From an uncultured Angelakisella sp. (GTDB lineage: Bacteria > Bacillota > Clostridia > Oscillospirales > Ruminococcaceae), in contig CAJUFR010000036.1 of the NCBI GenBank assembly GCA_910585525.1, forward strand, positions 1 to 21,616: a DNA stretch of 21,616 bases, given 5' to 3'. The stretch's first letter is position 1. Every line of letters begins with the position of its first letter. This document shows, one piece after another, positions 1 to 7,185 of the stretch. Below the pieces are notes generated by a model. It worked only from the letters and a program-made list of their open reading frames with translations, was not told the origin of the DNA and did no database searches. Position numbers and translations under genes: made by a program.

Positions 1-250
1 AGCTTTTATCTATTTCGCACTTATTGTCGATGCCCTTATGTGAACAGACCCTAGCTTGTTGGCTGTGGACAACCAACAAAACGGACCCTTTATTTTCGTC
101 TATCTTTTTTGTAGACCCTTGCCCGATTCAAAAAGGGCACAGGCCCAAAACTGCCCAAAACGGGGAAATCGTGAGGTTCAAATCCTGCCGGTTGCTCACA
201 AAACCTCATTTGCATCTATCGTTTGACTATCTGATTTTTGACCCCTAAAA
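1..250. other. Gene-free AT-richer left edge
   Basis: No convincing coding frame is seen here. The one open frame of about 74 codons on the plus strand has no ribosome binding site and no recognisable protein character. The stretch is visibly more AT-rich than the rest of the window and contains a small inverted repeat (TTGTTGG/CCAACAA, about 56-80). Around 172-200 there is a TTCAAAT loop flanked by partly complementary bases, resembling a tRNA T-arm but with mismatched stem pairs. It lies just beyond the terminator of tRNA-Leu. It could be ordinary intergenic DNA or the edge of an element outside the window. Confidence 0.45.
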
Positions 251-310
251 AACCCAAAAACACTTGATGCCATGCGGGTTTATCCGCATGGCATCTAAAG
301 TGTTTGGGTT
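247..310 (-). terminator. Intrinsic terminator of tRNA-Leu
   Basis: A long hairpin starts 3 nt after the tRNA 3' end on the minus strand. The core is a perfect 12-bp stem (266-277 with 284-295, 6-nt loop), and the outer stem continues through AACCCAAA/TTTGGGTT (251-258 with 303-310) with a small bulge. On the minus strand it runs out into a short T tract (247-250). Position, stem strength and T tract fit a factor-independent terminator. Confidence 0.8.
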
Positions 311-313
311 AGT

Positions 314-395
314 TGGTGCGGGCGGCGGGACTCGAACCCGCACGGTTGCCCATTGGCTCCTAAGACCAACGTGTCTGCCATTCCACCACGCCCGC
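314..395 (-). tRNA. tRNA-Leu (anticodon UAG)
   Basis: The minus strand reads as a complete class II tRNA with encoded CCA. The acceptor stem is GCGGGCG paired with CGCCCGC (389-395 with 318-324), followed by discriminator A and CCA (314-317). The anticodon stem is TTGGT/GCCAA around the loop CTTAGGA, so the anticodon is UAG. A short variable arm and a standard GGTTCGAGTCC T-arm follow. It decodes CUN leucine codons. It has its own promoter inside the end of the PLP-enzyme gene and a strong terminator just downstream, so it can be expressed separately from the operon ending beside it. Confidence 0.95.
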
Positions 396-440
396 GCGTT
401 GCCCCTTTCCGGCGGCTCTCCCTCCGCCTTCCGGGGCGTT
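396..440 (-). other. Structured 5' leader of tRNA-Leu
   Basis: Between the predicted start site and the mature tRNA 5' end, the minus strand can fold into a two-tier hairpin: an outer GCCCC/GGGGC stem and an inner GGCGG/CCGCC stem. No T tract follows, so it is not an obvious terminator. It is probably part of the leader removed by RNase P; any wider role is unknown. Confidence 0.4.
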
Positions 441-444
441 TTTC

Positions 445-473
445 ATTATACCACACTATTCCCCTAGCTTCAA
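445..473 (-). promoter_or_regulatory. Promoter of tRNA-Leu
   Basis: On the minus strand, TTGAAG (468-473) and a perfect TATAAT (445-450) are separated by 17 nt, and the -10 carries a TG extension. The predicted start lies about 40 nt before the tRNA. The -35 overlaps the last codons of the upstream PLP-enzyme gene. Confidence 0.7.
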
Positions 474-1727
474 GAGCCCCTCGTCCACCATCTCCTGGGC
501 GGAGAGCACCACCCCCGCCTTGCCGGTGGGGTAGGTCAGCCCTCCTTGCAGCCATACCGCATAGGGCTCCCGGAGCGGGGCGTCGGCGGAAAGTTCAATG
601 GACGCCCCCATGGTGAAGGCCCCCGCCGCCATGATCACCTGGCTGTCGTAGCCCGGCATGTCCCAGGGCATGGGGGTGACAAAGGAATCCACCGGGGCGC
701 CCTTCTGGATGCCACGGCAGAAGGCGCAGAGGGTCTCCGGGCTGCCGGTGAGCACCGACTGGATGATATCGGTGCGGGGGGCGTCGTGGGCGGGATTTAC
801 CGCAAAGCCCAGCAGGTGATAAAAGGCGGCGGCGAACACAGCCGTCTTGACGGCGGCGGCCACCACGGCGGGGGCCAGGAAGATGCCCTGGTACATCCCC
901 CGGAGGGTGTCCAGGGTGCAGCCCACCTCCTTGCCCATGCCGGGGCAGGTAAGGCGGTAGGCGCACTGCTCCACCAATTTCTTCCTCCCGGCGATGTACC
1001 CGCCGGTGGGGGCGATGCCGCCGCCGGGGTTCTTGATAAGGGAGCCTGCCATCAGGTCGGCCCCCGCCTGGGTGGGCTCCCGCTTCTCCACCAGTTCCCC
1101 GTAGCAGTTGTCCACCATGACGATAACATCCGGGTTTTCCGCCTTGGCCGCCTGGGCGATCTGGCCGATGGCCTCCACCGTCAGGCTGGGGCGGAGGCTG
1201 TAGCCACGGCTCCGCTGGATGTAGATGACCTTGGCCTCCCGGGCCGCCTGGGCGATGGCCTTGTGGTTCGGGGTCCCATCGGGGAGGAGGTCGATCTGGC
1301 GGTACCTCACCCCCCATTCCATAAGGGAGCCGGTGCCGCCCCCGCGGATGCCGATGGTCTCCTCCAGGGTGTCGTAGGGGGCGCCGGTGACCGAGACCAT
1401 CAGTTCCCCCGGCCGCAGGATGCCGAAGAGGGCGGTGGCCAGGGCGTGGGTGCCGCTGACGAAGGTGTGCCGCACCAAGGCGTCCTCCGCCCCGAAGATG
1501 GCGGCGTAGACGGCGTCCAGCCCCTCCCGGCCCCGGTCGTCGTAGCCGTAGCCGGTGGTGCCCTTCAGATGGGCCTCGCTGATGCCGGCGCTGCGGAAGG
1601 CTGCCAGCACCTTCTGGCCGTTGTACTCCTCCACCTCGGCGATGCGGGCAAAGGCCGGGACGCAAAGCTGCTCCGCCTGGCGGCTCAGTTCCAACAGCCG
1701 GGGGTGGATGTCAAAGAAATCTGTCAT
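456..1727 (-). CDS. Methionine gamma-lyase/aluminium-resistance family PLP enzyme
   Basis: A 423-residue cytosolic PLP-dependent fold-type I enzyme of the family annotated as methionine gamma-lyase family or aluminium resistance protein (Cys/Met metabolism type). The PLP lysine is probably K232 in SLIKNPGGGIAPTGGY, a family signature, preceded by the cofactor-binding D206 in VDNCYGE. The N-terminal GTTGYGYDDRGREGL and the HTFVSGTHALATALFG segments are also typical. The start was set at the ATG with GGAGG 9 nt upstream; an in-frame ATG 19 codons earlier has no such site. It is the last protein gene of the minus-strand operon, 46 nt after the acyltransferase, with an RNA hairpin in between. The true substrate in this family is poorly established, so only C-S lyase-like PLP chemistry is inferred. 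Confidence 0.88.
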   Translation of the reverse strand: MTDFFDIHPRLLELSRQAEQLCVPAFARIAEVEEYNGQKVLAAFRSAGISEAHLKGTTGYGYDDRGREGLDAVYAAIFGAEDALVRHTFVSGTHALATALFGILRPGELMVSVTGAPYDTLEETIGIRGGGTGSLMEWGVRYRQIDLLPDGTPNHKAIAQAAREAKVIYIQRSRGYSLRPSLTVEAIGQIAQAAKAENPDVIVMVDNCYGELVEKREPTQAGADLMAGSLIKNPGGGIAPTGGYIAGRKKLVEQCAYRLTCPGMGKEVGCTLDTLRGMYQGIFLAPAVVAAAVKTAVFAAAFYHLLGFAVNPAHDAPRTDIIQSVLTGSPETLCAFCRGIQKGAPVDSFVTPMPWDMPGYDSQVIMAAGAFTMGASIELSADAPLREPYAVWLQGGLTYPTGKAGVVLSAQEMVDEGLLKLGE

Positions 1728-1745
1728 ACGATATATCCTCCGTTG

Positions 1746-1762
1746 CCGGGCGTCCTGCCCGG
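1746..1762 (-). other. Intercistronic RNA hairpin
   Basis: A perfect 6-bp GC stem (CCGGGC/GCCCGG) with a 5-nt loop lies in the 46-nt gap between the acyltransferase stop and the ribosome binding site of the PLP-enzyme gene. There is no T tract, so it is more likely a processing or translation-modulating hairpin than a terminator. Confidence 0.4.
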
Positions 1763-1773
1763 GTGATGTGTTT

Positions 1774-2823
1774 TTATATCCCAAGGATCATTTTGACCTG
1801 TGGCAGCTTTTCCAGCACAAGGCAGAGGGCCAGCGTCAGCAAAAAGCTGCCGGCACAGATGACAAAAGCCTGCAAGGCGATGCCCCCCGGCCATCTCAGG
1901 ATAACATAGGCCAGCACCACCAGCATCGGCTGGTGCAGCAGGTATAGGGGATAGGATACCTGCCCCAGGGCGGCAGAGAGCCGGGTCCGGCGGGTCCGGT
2001 ATCTCCGGGCCAGTGGAAAGAGGGTCAAAACGGTCACCCAGCCAGTGAAGTTCACCCAAAGGTCCCCATAGAAGGACCACCGCCAGTAGAGCCAGGCGGA
2101 GAGGACCGTGCACCCGCCCCACAGCCCTAACAGCCAGGGAAGGCCGCCCTCCAGTTTGTCCAGCACAGCTTCATCGCCAAGGAGGTAATAGCCTAGAAGG
2201 TAGAGGGCAAGGCTTTTTCCCAGGCTGTACCCGTTGAAGTTCCCTAGGTGATACATCCCCCAGACGGGGAGAAAAAACAGCAGCAGACCTGGGGCGGGAA
2301 GGGTCTCTGTCCGGCGGGACACCGCCTCCCGGGAGAACCAGGAGAAAATGGGGATGGCCGCAGCCGAGATGAGGAACAGGAAAAGAAGAAACCAGTAGTG
2401 CCCCAGGGTAAAGCACCCGTCGTAGCCGGAAAGGTCGGTAGCGTGGGTGAAAAAATACCGCCAGTGCTCCCAAAGGCCGCCGTTATACTGGTACAGGCGC
2501 CGTCGGGCAAACAGCGTCATCAGGGGGCAGAGCAGGGCCGTTCCCCAAACAAAGGACACCAGCAGCTTTTTGGCCCGCCGCCGCAAAAACTCCCCCGGAG
2601 CGTGCCGTTCCAGGGCGTGCCGGGCACTGGCCCCGGCAACCACGAACAGCAGCGGCATGAACCAAGGACTTACAAGCACCAGAAAAACACTGAACCCCCG
2701 GTCCTCCCCGGCCTGTATGACAAAGCGGGAGCCAAAATCATTCCAAATCATGGCGGTGTGGAAGGGGAACAGCAACAGAACGCCGAAGTTCCGCAGGCTG
2801 TCCAGGTACTGCCGCCGGGTCAT
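1774..2823 (-). CDS. Membrane acyltransferase, acyltransferase 3 family
   Basis: A 349-residue polytopic membrane protein of the acyltransferase 3 family (OafA/WecH-like), which moves acyl groups onto cell-surface sugars or lipids. The N-terminus has the family hallmark YLDSLRNFGVLLLFPFHTAMIWN, with the probable catalytic H22 in the first membrane segment. About ten hydrophobic stretches follow, such as LVSPWFMPLLFVVAGASA and YWFLLFLFLISAAAIPIFSW, with an R-rich cytoplasmic loop near residues 75-87. The C-terminal YPLYLLHQPMLVVLAY motif is also typical. The start ATG overlaps the stop of the phosphoesterase gene as ATGA, indicating translational coupling. The acceptor cannot be told from sequence; a cell-envelope target is inferred. 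Confidence 0.85.
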   Translation of the reverse strand: MTRRQYLDSLRNFGVLLLFPFHTAMIWNDFGSRFVIQAGEDRGFSVFLVLVSPWFMPLLFVVAGASARHALERHAPGEFLRRRAKKLLVSFVWGTALLCPLMTLFARRRLYQYNGGLWEHWRYFFTHATDLSGYDGCFTLGHYWFLLFLFLISAAAIPIFSWFSREAVSRRTETLPAPGLLLFFLPVWGMYHLGNFNGYSLGKSLALYLLGYYLLGDEAVLDKLEGGLPWLLGLWGGCTVLSAWLYWRWSFYGDLWVNFTGWVTVLTLFPLARRYRTRRTRLSAALGQVSYPLYLLHQPMLVVLAYVILRWPGGIALQAFVICAGSFLLTLALCLVLEKLPQVKMILGI

Positions 2824-3683
2824 GTCTCCCGCCGCAGTTCCACCACCACGACCTCCGGGCGGTCATTGAACCGCAGGGGGCAGAGGCTGTTGCCGATGCC
2901 CCGGCTCACCACCATCCGGCAGTTCCCCCGGGTGTACAGCCCGGCGTCGTACCGGGGGAGCAGCCCCTGGTCGGGGGCGAACAGCCCGCCGATAAAGGGC
3001 AGCCGGGCCTGGCCGCCGTGGGCGTGGCCGCAGAAGGCCAGGTCCACCCCGCACCGGGCGTAGCTGGGGAACAACTCCGGCCGGTGGGAAAGAAGGATGT
3101 GATACCCCTCCTCCCGCCGGATGAGGTCCCGAAGTCTCCGGCGGACCAGGGCGGGGGCCCGCCGGAAGGGGTCCCGGCGGATGGTGAAATAGGGGTCGGC
3201 CAGCCCCACCAGGGTGACGGTGTCTCCGCCGCGGGTCAAGGGGGCGATCTGGTCCTCCAGCACGGTGGCCCCGGCGGCGGTGAGGGCGGCCCGGATATCG
3301 GGGTACTGGTCCAGCCGGGCCTCGTGGTTGCCGGGGACGTAGTAGATCGGGGCGATCTTCACCGCCTCCTTGACAAAGTCCAGGGCGGTCTTAACATCGG
3401 TGTGCCGGGAATCCACCAGGTCCCCGGTGATGACGGTGATATCCGGCCCGGTCCCCGCCAGCAGCTTTAACAGCTTGACGTTGCCCCTCCCGAACCGGGC
3501 GTTGTGCAGGTCGGAAAGGTGGGCGATGCGGTAGCCGGAGAACCCGGCGGGGATGCGGCGGCTGGCGACGGTGACAGGGGTCACCGTCAGGGCGGTGTTG
3601 CCCCAGACCGTCCAGGCGGACAGCGCCAGGGCGGCGGCCCCGCAGGGGATGGCGATGGCCTTGGGGGATAGTCTGTGTTCCAT
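2820..3683 (-). CDS. Membrane-anchored metallophosphoesterase
   Basis: A 287-residue calcineurin-like phosphoesterase of the YkuE/YaeI type. One hydrophobic segment (about residues 11-28) anchors the N-terminus. All metal motifs are present in order: D58 and H60 in HLSDLHN, D88 in TGDLVDS, N119-H120 in PGNHE, H200 in LLSHRPE, and H220/H222 in GHAHGGQ. It should be a two-metal phosphohydrolase at the membrane; relatives act on lipid head groups or other phosphoesters, but the substrate here is unknown. The start ATG at 3683 has AAGGAAG upstream. A longer in-frame reading upstream runs through the acetyltransferase gene and is rejected. It is separated by 14 nt from the acetyltransferase gene and overlaps the acyltransferase gene by 4 nt. 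Confidence 0.9.
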   Translation of the reverse strand: MEHRLSPKAIAIPCGAAALALSAWTVWGNTALTVTPVTVASRRIPAGFSGYRIAHLSDLHNARFGRGNVKLLKLLAGTGPDITVITGDLVDSRHTDVKTALDFVKEAVKIAPIYYVPGNHEARLDQYPDIRAALTAAGATVLEDQIAPLTRGGDTVTLVGLADPYFTIRRDPFRRAPALVRRRLRDLIRREEGYHILLSHRPELFPSYARCGVDLAFCGHAHGGQARLPFIGGLFAPDQGLLPRYDAGLYTRGNCRMVVSRGIGNSLCPLRFNDRPEVVVVELRRET

Positions 3684-3697
3684 AGTTGCATCTTCCT

Positions 3698-4444
3698 TTA
3701 TCGTGATAACAAAGCCCCCCTCTCCCACACCTCCCCGGCAAGGAAAAACCCCCGGGCTATGTAGAAGGCCGCCAACTCCTCCCGGCAGGCCAGCAGGGGC
3801 GTTTTCCCCTGCTCCATGGCTCCCCGGGCAGCGGCCAGCAGGACGGCGGTGCCATACCCCCGGCCCTGTTTTTCCCACCGGCAGGCCAGCCAGCCGATGA
3901 CGGCGTGGCCTTCCCCCAGCAGCGTGGCGGCCCCGGCGGCGGGTTTCCCGTCCCCGTCCGGCGCCAGAAAGACCTGGGCGGCCCCCCGGCGGAGGCGCAG
4001 GTGCAGTTCGGCGTAGAGGGCATCCCGGTCCCCGGGAGGGATAGCCCCCGCCGAGACGTTGCATTCCACCAGCGCCATGGCCGAGGGGGTGCAGCACGGC
4101 GTTTCCACCGGCAGGGGGCCACGGTACTCCAGCACCGGGCACCGCCGCCACTCCCCGGGGAGGAGGGGGGCCAGCACACTGTCCACCGTCCCCGGGAGTG
4201 CCCCCAGGGCGGACAGGAAGGCGGCCGTCTCCTGGGCGGCCGGTGCCATGGCGGTGGCCCAAACACCCCCTTCGGTGCGGCAGACCGCCCCGGCGGGGCG
4301 GTCCCTTCCGTCCAGCGCCAGCCAAAACTCCCGGCGCAGGCCGGGTCCGGCGGTCTTTGCCAGCCCCTGGATAGCCGCCAGGACACAGGGCTCCCCAGGG
4401 GCCGCCGCCAGCCGGGGGTCATTGGCGTCGATGAGGGCGATCAT
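3698..4444 (-). CDS. GNAT-family N-acetyltransferase
   Basis: A 248-residue protein whose C-terminal half carries a GNAT fold. The acetyl-CoA pyrophosphate loop is visible as Q193-G-R-G-Y-G198 in KQGRGYGTAVLLAAA, followed by the C-terminal ELAAFYIARGFFLAGEVWER typical of the family. The N-terminal half (residues 1-110) is weakly conserved-looking and may be a degenerate second GNAT-like domain. The start ATG overlaps the stop of the upstream M42 peptidase gene as ATGA. The acetylated substrate is not predictable. The extreme GC bias makes alternative frames open here, but only this frame shows family motifs. Confidence 0.82.
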   Translation of the reverse strand: MIALIDANDPRLAAAPGEPCVLAAIQGLAKTAGPGLRREFWLALDGRDRPAGAVCRTEGGVWATAMAPAAQETAAFLSALGALPGTVDSVLAPLLPGEWRRCPVLEYRGPLPVETPCCTPSAMALVECNVSAGAIPPGDRDALYAELHLRLRRGAAQVFLAPDGDGKPAAGAATLLGEGHAVIGWLACRWEKQGRGYGTAVLLAAARGAMEQGKTPLLACREELAAFYIARGFFLAGEVWERGALLSR

Positions 4445-5469
4445 CCCCGGGGCAGTTCCTTGGCCAGCAGGTCCAGCAGCTGCCGGGCGTGGTGGATATC
4501 GGCCTTGTTCACCAGGGTGTTGGCGGAGTGAAGGTACCGCACCGGCAGCGACACCGCCAGCACCTTGGCCCCGCCTGCGGAGGAAACGTAGCTTCGGGCG
4601 TCGTTGCCCCCGAACACCCCCTCCTTGGTCTGCCAGGGGATGCCGGCATCCTCGGCGATCTTCACCGCCTTCTGGTACAGGTCCCAGGGGTAGATGGTCC
4701 CCTTGTCCATAAAGGAGATCACCGGCCCGGCCCCCACCCGGCAGACCTGGCGGCCATCGGGGGCGGTGGGCAGGTCCCCGGCGGTGGTGCTCTCCACCGT
4801 CACGGCGATATCCGGCCGCTGGGAGAAGGCCACCGCCTTGCTCCCTGCGCAGCCGGTCTCCTCCTGGACCACAAAGGCGAAGGTGCAGTCATACTCCAGT
4901 TCCCCCTGGAGCATCCCCAGCAGCAGGGCGCAGCCCGCCCGGTCGTCGATGGCCCGGGCCAGGATGCTGTTTTCCCCTAGTTCCTTCCAGGGGCCGATGA
5001 AGGTGGCCTGGTCCCCGGGGGAGACCAGCTTCTCCGCCTCCGCCTTGTCCTTTGCCCCGATGTCGATGCGCATATCTTCTATTTTGGCGTATTCCTTCCG
5101 CTCCTCCTCGGTGATGAGGTGGACCGGGCGGGTGCCGATGACCCCGGGGATGGCCTGCTCCCCCACCAGCACCGGCCGCCCCGCCGTCACCGCCGGGGTG
5201 ACCCCGCCCACCGTCTCAAAGTGGAGCATCCCCTCCGGGGTGATGTGGGTGATGATGAACCCCACCTCGTCCATATGGGCGGAGAAGAGCACCTTCTTTT
5301 CCGGGGCCCTCTTCCCCTTTTTGTGGACGATGAGGTTCCCCATGTTGTCCACCTCGTAGCTGTCACAATGTCCCGCGATCCTTTGGATGAGGTACTCCCG
5401 CACCTGGTCCTCGCAGCCGGAGATGCCCCGCAGCTGGGTCAATTCCTTCATCTGCCGCAGCAGTTCCAT
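4441..5469 (-). CDS. M42 family metalloaminopeptidase (first in window, second in operon)
   Basis: A 342-residue cytosolic glutamyl-aminopeptidase/endoglucanase M42-family enzyme, a two-metal peptidase that forms large oligomers and trims oligopeptides. Metal and catalytic residues can be followed: H65 and D67 in SAHMDEVGF, the bridging aspartate in ARAIDDRAG (D175/D176), E203-E204 in VQEETG (general base and ligand), E226 in TVESTTAGD where many relatives have Asp, and H314 in YLHSANT. The ATG at 5469 follows a near-perfect AAGGAGGTGG and sits 1 nt after the stop of the other M42 gene; an ATG seven codons earlier has no comparable site. It is a paralogue of its upstream neighbour. Confidence 0.93.
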   Translation of the reverse strand: MELLRQMKELTQLRGISGCEDQVREYLIQRIAGHCDSYEVDNMGNLIVHKKGKRAPEKKVLFSAHMDEVGFIITHITPEGMLHFETVGGVTPAVTAGRPVLVGEQAIPGVIGTRPVHLITEEERKEYAKIEDMRIDIGAKDKAEAEKLVSPGDQATFIGPWKELGENSILARAIDDRAGCALLLGMLQGELEYDCTFAFVVQEETGCAGSKAVAFSQRPDIAVTVESTTAGDLPTAPDGRQVCRVGAGPVISFMDKGTIYPWDLYQKAVKIAEDAGIPWQTKEGVFGGNDARSYVSSAGGAKVLAVSLPVRYLHSANTLVNKADIHHARQLLDLLAKELPRG

Positions 5470-5470
5470 A

Positions 5471-6496
5471 TCACTCCACCTCCTTGGCAAATTCCGCCAT
5501 CAATCGGGCGGTGCTGAGGACATCCCGGGCGCAGACCGTCTCCACCGCCGTGTGCATGCTCCGCAGGGGGATGGACAGCAGTCCGCAGCGGACCCCTCTG
5601 CCGGAGGAGGCCACGATGTCGGTATCGGTGCCGGTGCGCCCCCCCATGATGTGGGTCTGCCAGGGGATCTCCTTCTCCTTCGCAATCTTCCGCAGCCGGT
5701 CGAACATCCGGCGGCTCACCGCCGGGGCCAGGTCGATCTCGGTGCCGCCGTTCATCTTGCCGCACTCGTGGTCCTTCACCCCGAAGCCGTCCCCAAAGGA
5801 AACATCCACCAGGATGGCCATATCCGGGGCCAGGGAGAAGGCGGCGGTGCCGGCGCCGAAGCCGCTGGTCTCCTCCTGGGCGGAGAGGCAGACGGTGACC
5901 CTGCACCGGGGCTTTGCCTCCTGAATCATCCCGGCAGCGGCGATGACCGCCACGCACCCCACCCGGTCATCCTGGCAGGGGGAGAGCATCATGTTATTGG
6001 CCATCATGGTAAATCCCCCGTCCAGGGTGACAGGGTCACCGGGAGCAAAGGCGGCCTCGGCCTCCTCCTGGGAAAGGCCGGTGTCCACCAGGATATCCTC
6101 TATCTTCAGCGGCTTCTCCTTGCCGTCGCAGAGGTGGGGCGGGGTGGAGGCGATGACCCCGGGGTACCGTCCCCCCTGGCCATGGACGGTGACCGGGGAG
6201 GCGGGGAGCAGGCGGCAGTCCAGCCCGCCCACATTGGCCACCCGGAGGAAGCCGCCTTTCTCCAGCCGGGTCACCACCATGCCGATCTGGTCCAGGTGGG
6301 CCTCCAGCATCAGGTGGGGGGCGCCGGGCTCCCCTTCGTTGACACAGCAGAGGACGCTGCCCAGGGGGTTCCGGGTAACGGTCCCCAGGGGGGCCAGCAG
6401 TTCCTCCGCCACGGCGGCGGCCCCGTCCTCCCGGCCGGAGGTGCCGGGGGCCTCGCAGAGCCGCTTGGTCATGGCGATGATCTGTTGCAGTTCCAT
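5471..6496 (-). CDS. M42 family metalloaminopeptidase (upstream paralogue)
   Basis: A 341-residue M42 peptidase. Residues visible are H67 and D69 in EAHLDQIGM, D176/D177 in SPCQDDRVG, E208-E209 in AQEETSG, D231 in LVDVSFGDG, and H315 in RSMHTAVE. It is similar in architecture to the following gene but clearly diverged, so the pair is an old duplication that may form mixed oligomers or split substrates. Two starts are possible: the ATG at 6496, about 11 nt after AGGAGG, or the ATG at 6505 only 2 nt after it. The shorter form is preferred because 2 nt is too close. It leads the compact six-gene set running to the PLP enzyme. Confidence 0.92.
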   Translation of the reverse strand: MELQQIIAMTKRLCEAPGTSGREDGAAAVAEELLAPLGTVTRNPLGSVLCCVNEGEPGAPHLMLEAHLDQIGMVVTRLEKGGFLRVANVGGLDCRLLPASPVTVHGQGGRYPGVIASTPPHLCDGKEKPLKIEDILVDTGLSQEEAEAAFAPGDPVTLDGGFTMMANNMMLSPCQDDRVGCVAVIAAAGMIQEAKPRCRVTVCLSAQEETSGFGAGTAAFSLAPDMAILVDVSFGDGFGVKDHECGKMNGGTEIDLAPAVSRRMFDRLRKIAKEKEIPWQTHIMGGRTGTDTDIVASSGRGVRCGLLSIPLRSMHTAVETVCARDVLSTARLMAEFAKEVE

Positions 6497-6525
6497 ACTT
6501 TTCATTACCTCCTAAATCATGATCC

Positions 6526-6536
6526 CTTTATAATAG
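6526..6536 (-). promoter_or_regulatory. Possible -10 for the M42 operon
   Basis: The minus strand reads CTATTATAAAG here, about 30 nt before the first M42 start and just before its AGGAGG. No convincing -35 is seen at 16-18 nt, so the call is weak. It fits the need for a promoter in the roughly 180-nt gap after rlmH. Confidence 0.3.
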
Positions 6537-6587
6537 ATGACTCCCAGGGTCCGTTCACACAAATTCCTGGACTCCAGGCACTCACTG

Positions 6588-6676
6588 CCGCCCCGCACTA
6601 CGTAAGGCGGCGTAGCCGCCGTGTAGGGCATCCCTTCGGGAACGTGGGCTACGCCCAGCCCGCGGCGGTACGCCGC
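6588..6676. repeat. GC-rich multi-hairpin palindromic element
   Basis: This intergenic block between rlmH and the M42 genes holds three short perfect palindromes in a row: GGCGGC-GTA-GCCGCC (6606-6620), GGGC-TAC-GCCC (6646-6656) and GCGGCG-GTA-CGCCGC (6662-6676). Two share the core GGCG.TA.CGCC in different contexts, and a further CCC-TTC-GGG hairpin lies at about 6632-6640. No T tract follows on either strand, so a terminator is not supported. The layout resembles dispersed palindromic repeats found between bacterial genes. Confidence 0.5.
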
Positions 6677-7152
6677 TATTTGTGGTATTTTCCCCCGGAG
6701 AGGATAGAAAACCCCCGGTAAAGCTGCTCCGCCAGCATCACCCGGAACAGCTGGTGGGGGAAGGTCATGGGGGAGACCGAGAGCCGCAGCACCGCCTGGT
6801 CTTTCACCTGGCCAGCAAGGCCGAAACTCCCCCCGATGACAAAGGCCAGGCTGCTCCCCGCCTGCTGCCGTTCCCCCAGGAACCGGGCAAGGTCCGGGGA
6901 GGACAGGGTCTTTCCCTCGATGCAGAGGGCCACCAGAGGGGCCTTGCCCGCCCTGTCCAGGATGGCCCTGCCCTCCTCCTCCAGCCCCTTTTGTATCTGG
7001 GCCGGGGAGGGGGCCTCCGGCAGGCGGTGTTCCGGTATCTCCACCACCGAAAGATCGCAGTAGGCGGACAGCCGCTTCCGGTACTCGGAAAAGCCCTCCC
7101 GGAGCCAGGGCTCCTTTAGCTTCCCCACAGCGAAAATGGTGACAGAAAACAT
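6676..7152 (-). CDS. rlmH: 23S rRNA pseudouridine-1915 N3-methyltransferase RlmH
   Basis: A 158-residue SPOUT-class (knotted) methyltransferase that methylates pseudouridine 1915 in helix 69 of 23S rRNA, acting as a dimer on assembled 70S ribosomes. The N-terminus VTIFAVGKLKEPWLREGFSEY and the SAM-binding knot FVIGGSFGLAGQV followed by LSVSPMTFPHQLFRVMLAEQLYRG and the C-terminal YHK are diagnostic. Length matches the usual 155-160. The ATG at 7152 is chosen because AAGGGGG lies 7-8 nt upstream; a start seven codons earlier lacks a site. Closeness to walJ is a known Firmicute arrangement. Confidence 0.97.
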   Translation of the reverse strand: MFSVTIFAVGKLKEPWLREGFSEYRKRLSAYCDLSVVEIPEHRLPEAPSPAQIQKGLEEEGRAILDRAGKAPLVALCIEGKTLSSPDLARFLGERQQAGSSLAFVIGGSFGLAGQVKDQAVLRLSVSPMTFPHQLFRVMLAEQLYRGFSILSGGKYHK

Positions 7153-7185
7153 AAAAAGCCCCCTTTCCGTCAAATCACAGCTATT

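Noticed and set aside
172..200. Second tRNA or tRNA fragment on the plus strand
   Set aside because: Only a TTCAAAT loop with two mismatched stem pairs is seen; no anticodon or D arm upstream, and no CCA end.
546..1766. Long plus-strand open frame opposite the PLP-enzyme gene
   Set aside because: It is antisense to a gene with clear family motifs, is Gly/His/Pro/Val-rich as expected of a GC-rich shadow frame, and has no ribosome binding site.
3757..4422. Second minus-strand frame overlapping the acetyltransferase
   Set aside because: Trp/Pro/Arg-rich frame shift shadow; the GNAT motif is in the other frame, which also has ATGA coupling.
6588..6676. Intrinsic terminator after rlmH
   Set aside because: Stable hairpins are present but no T tract follows on the minus strand.
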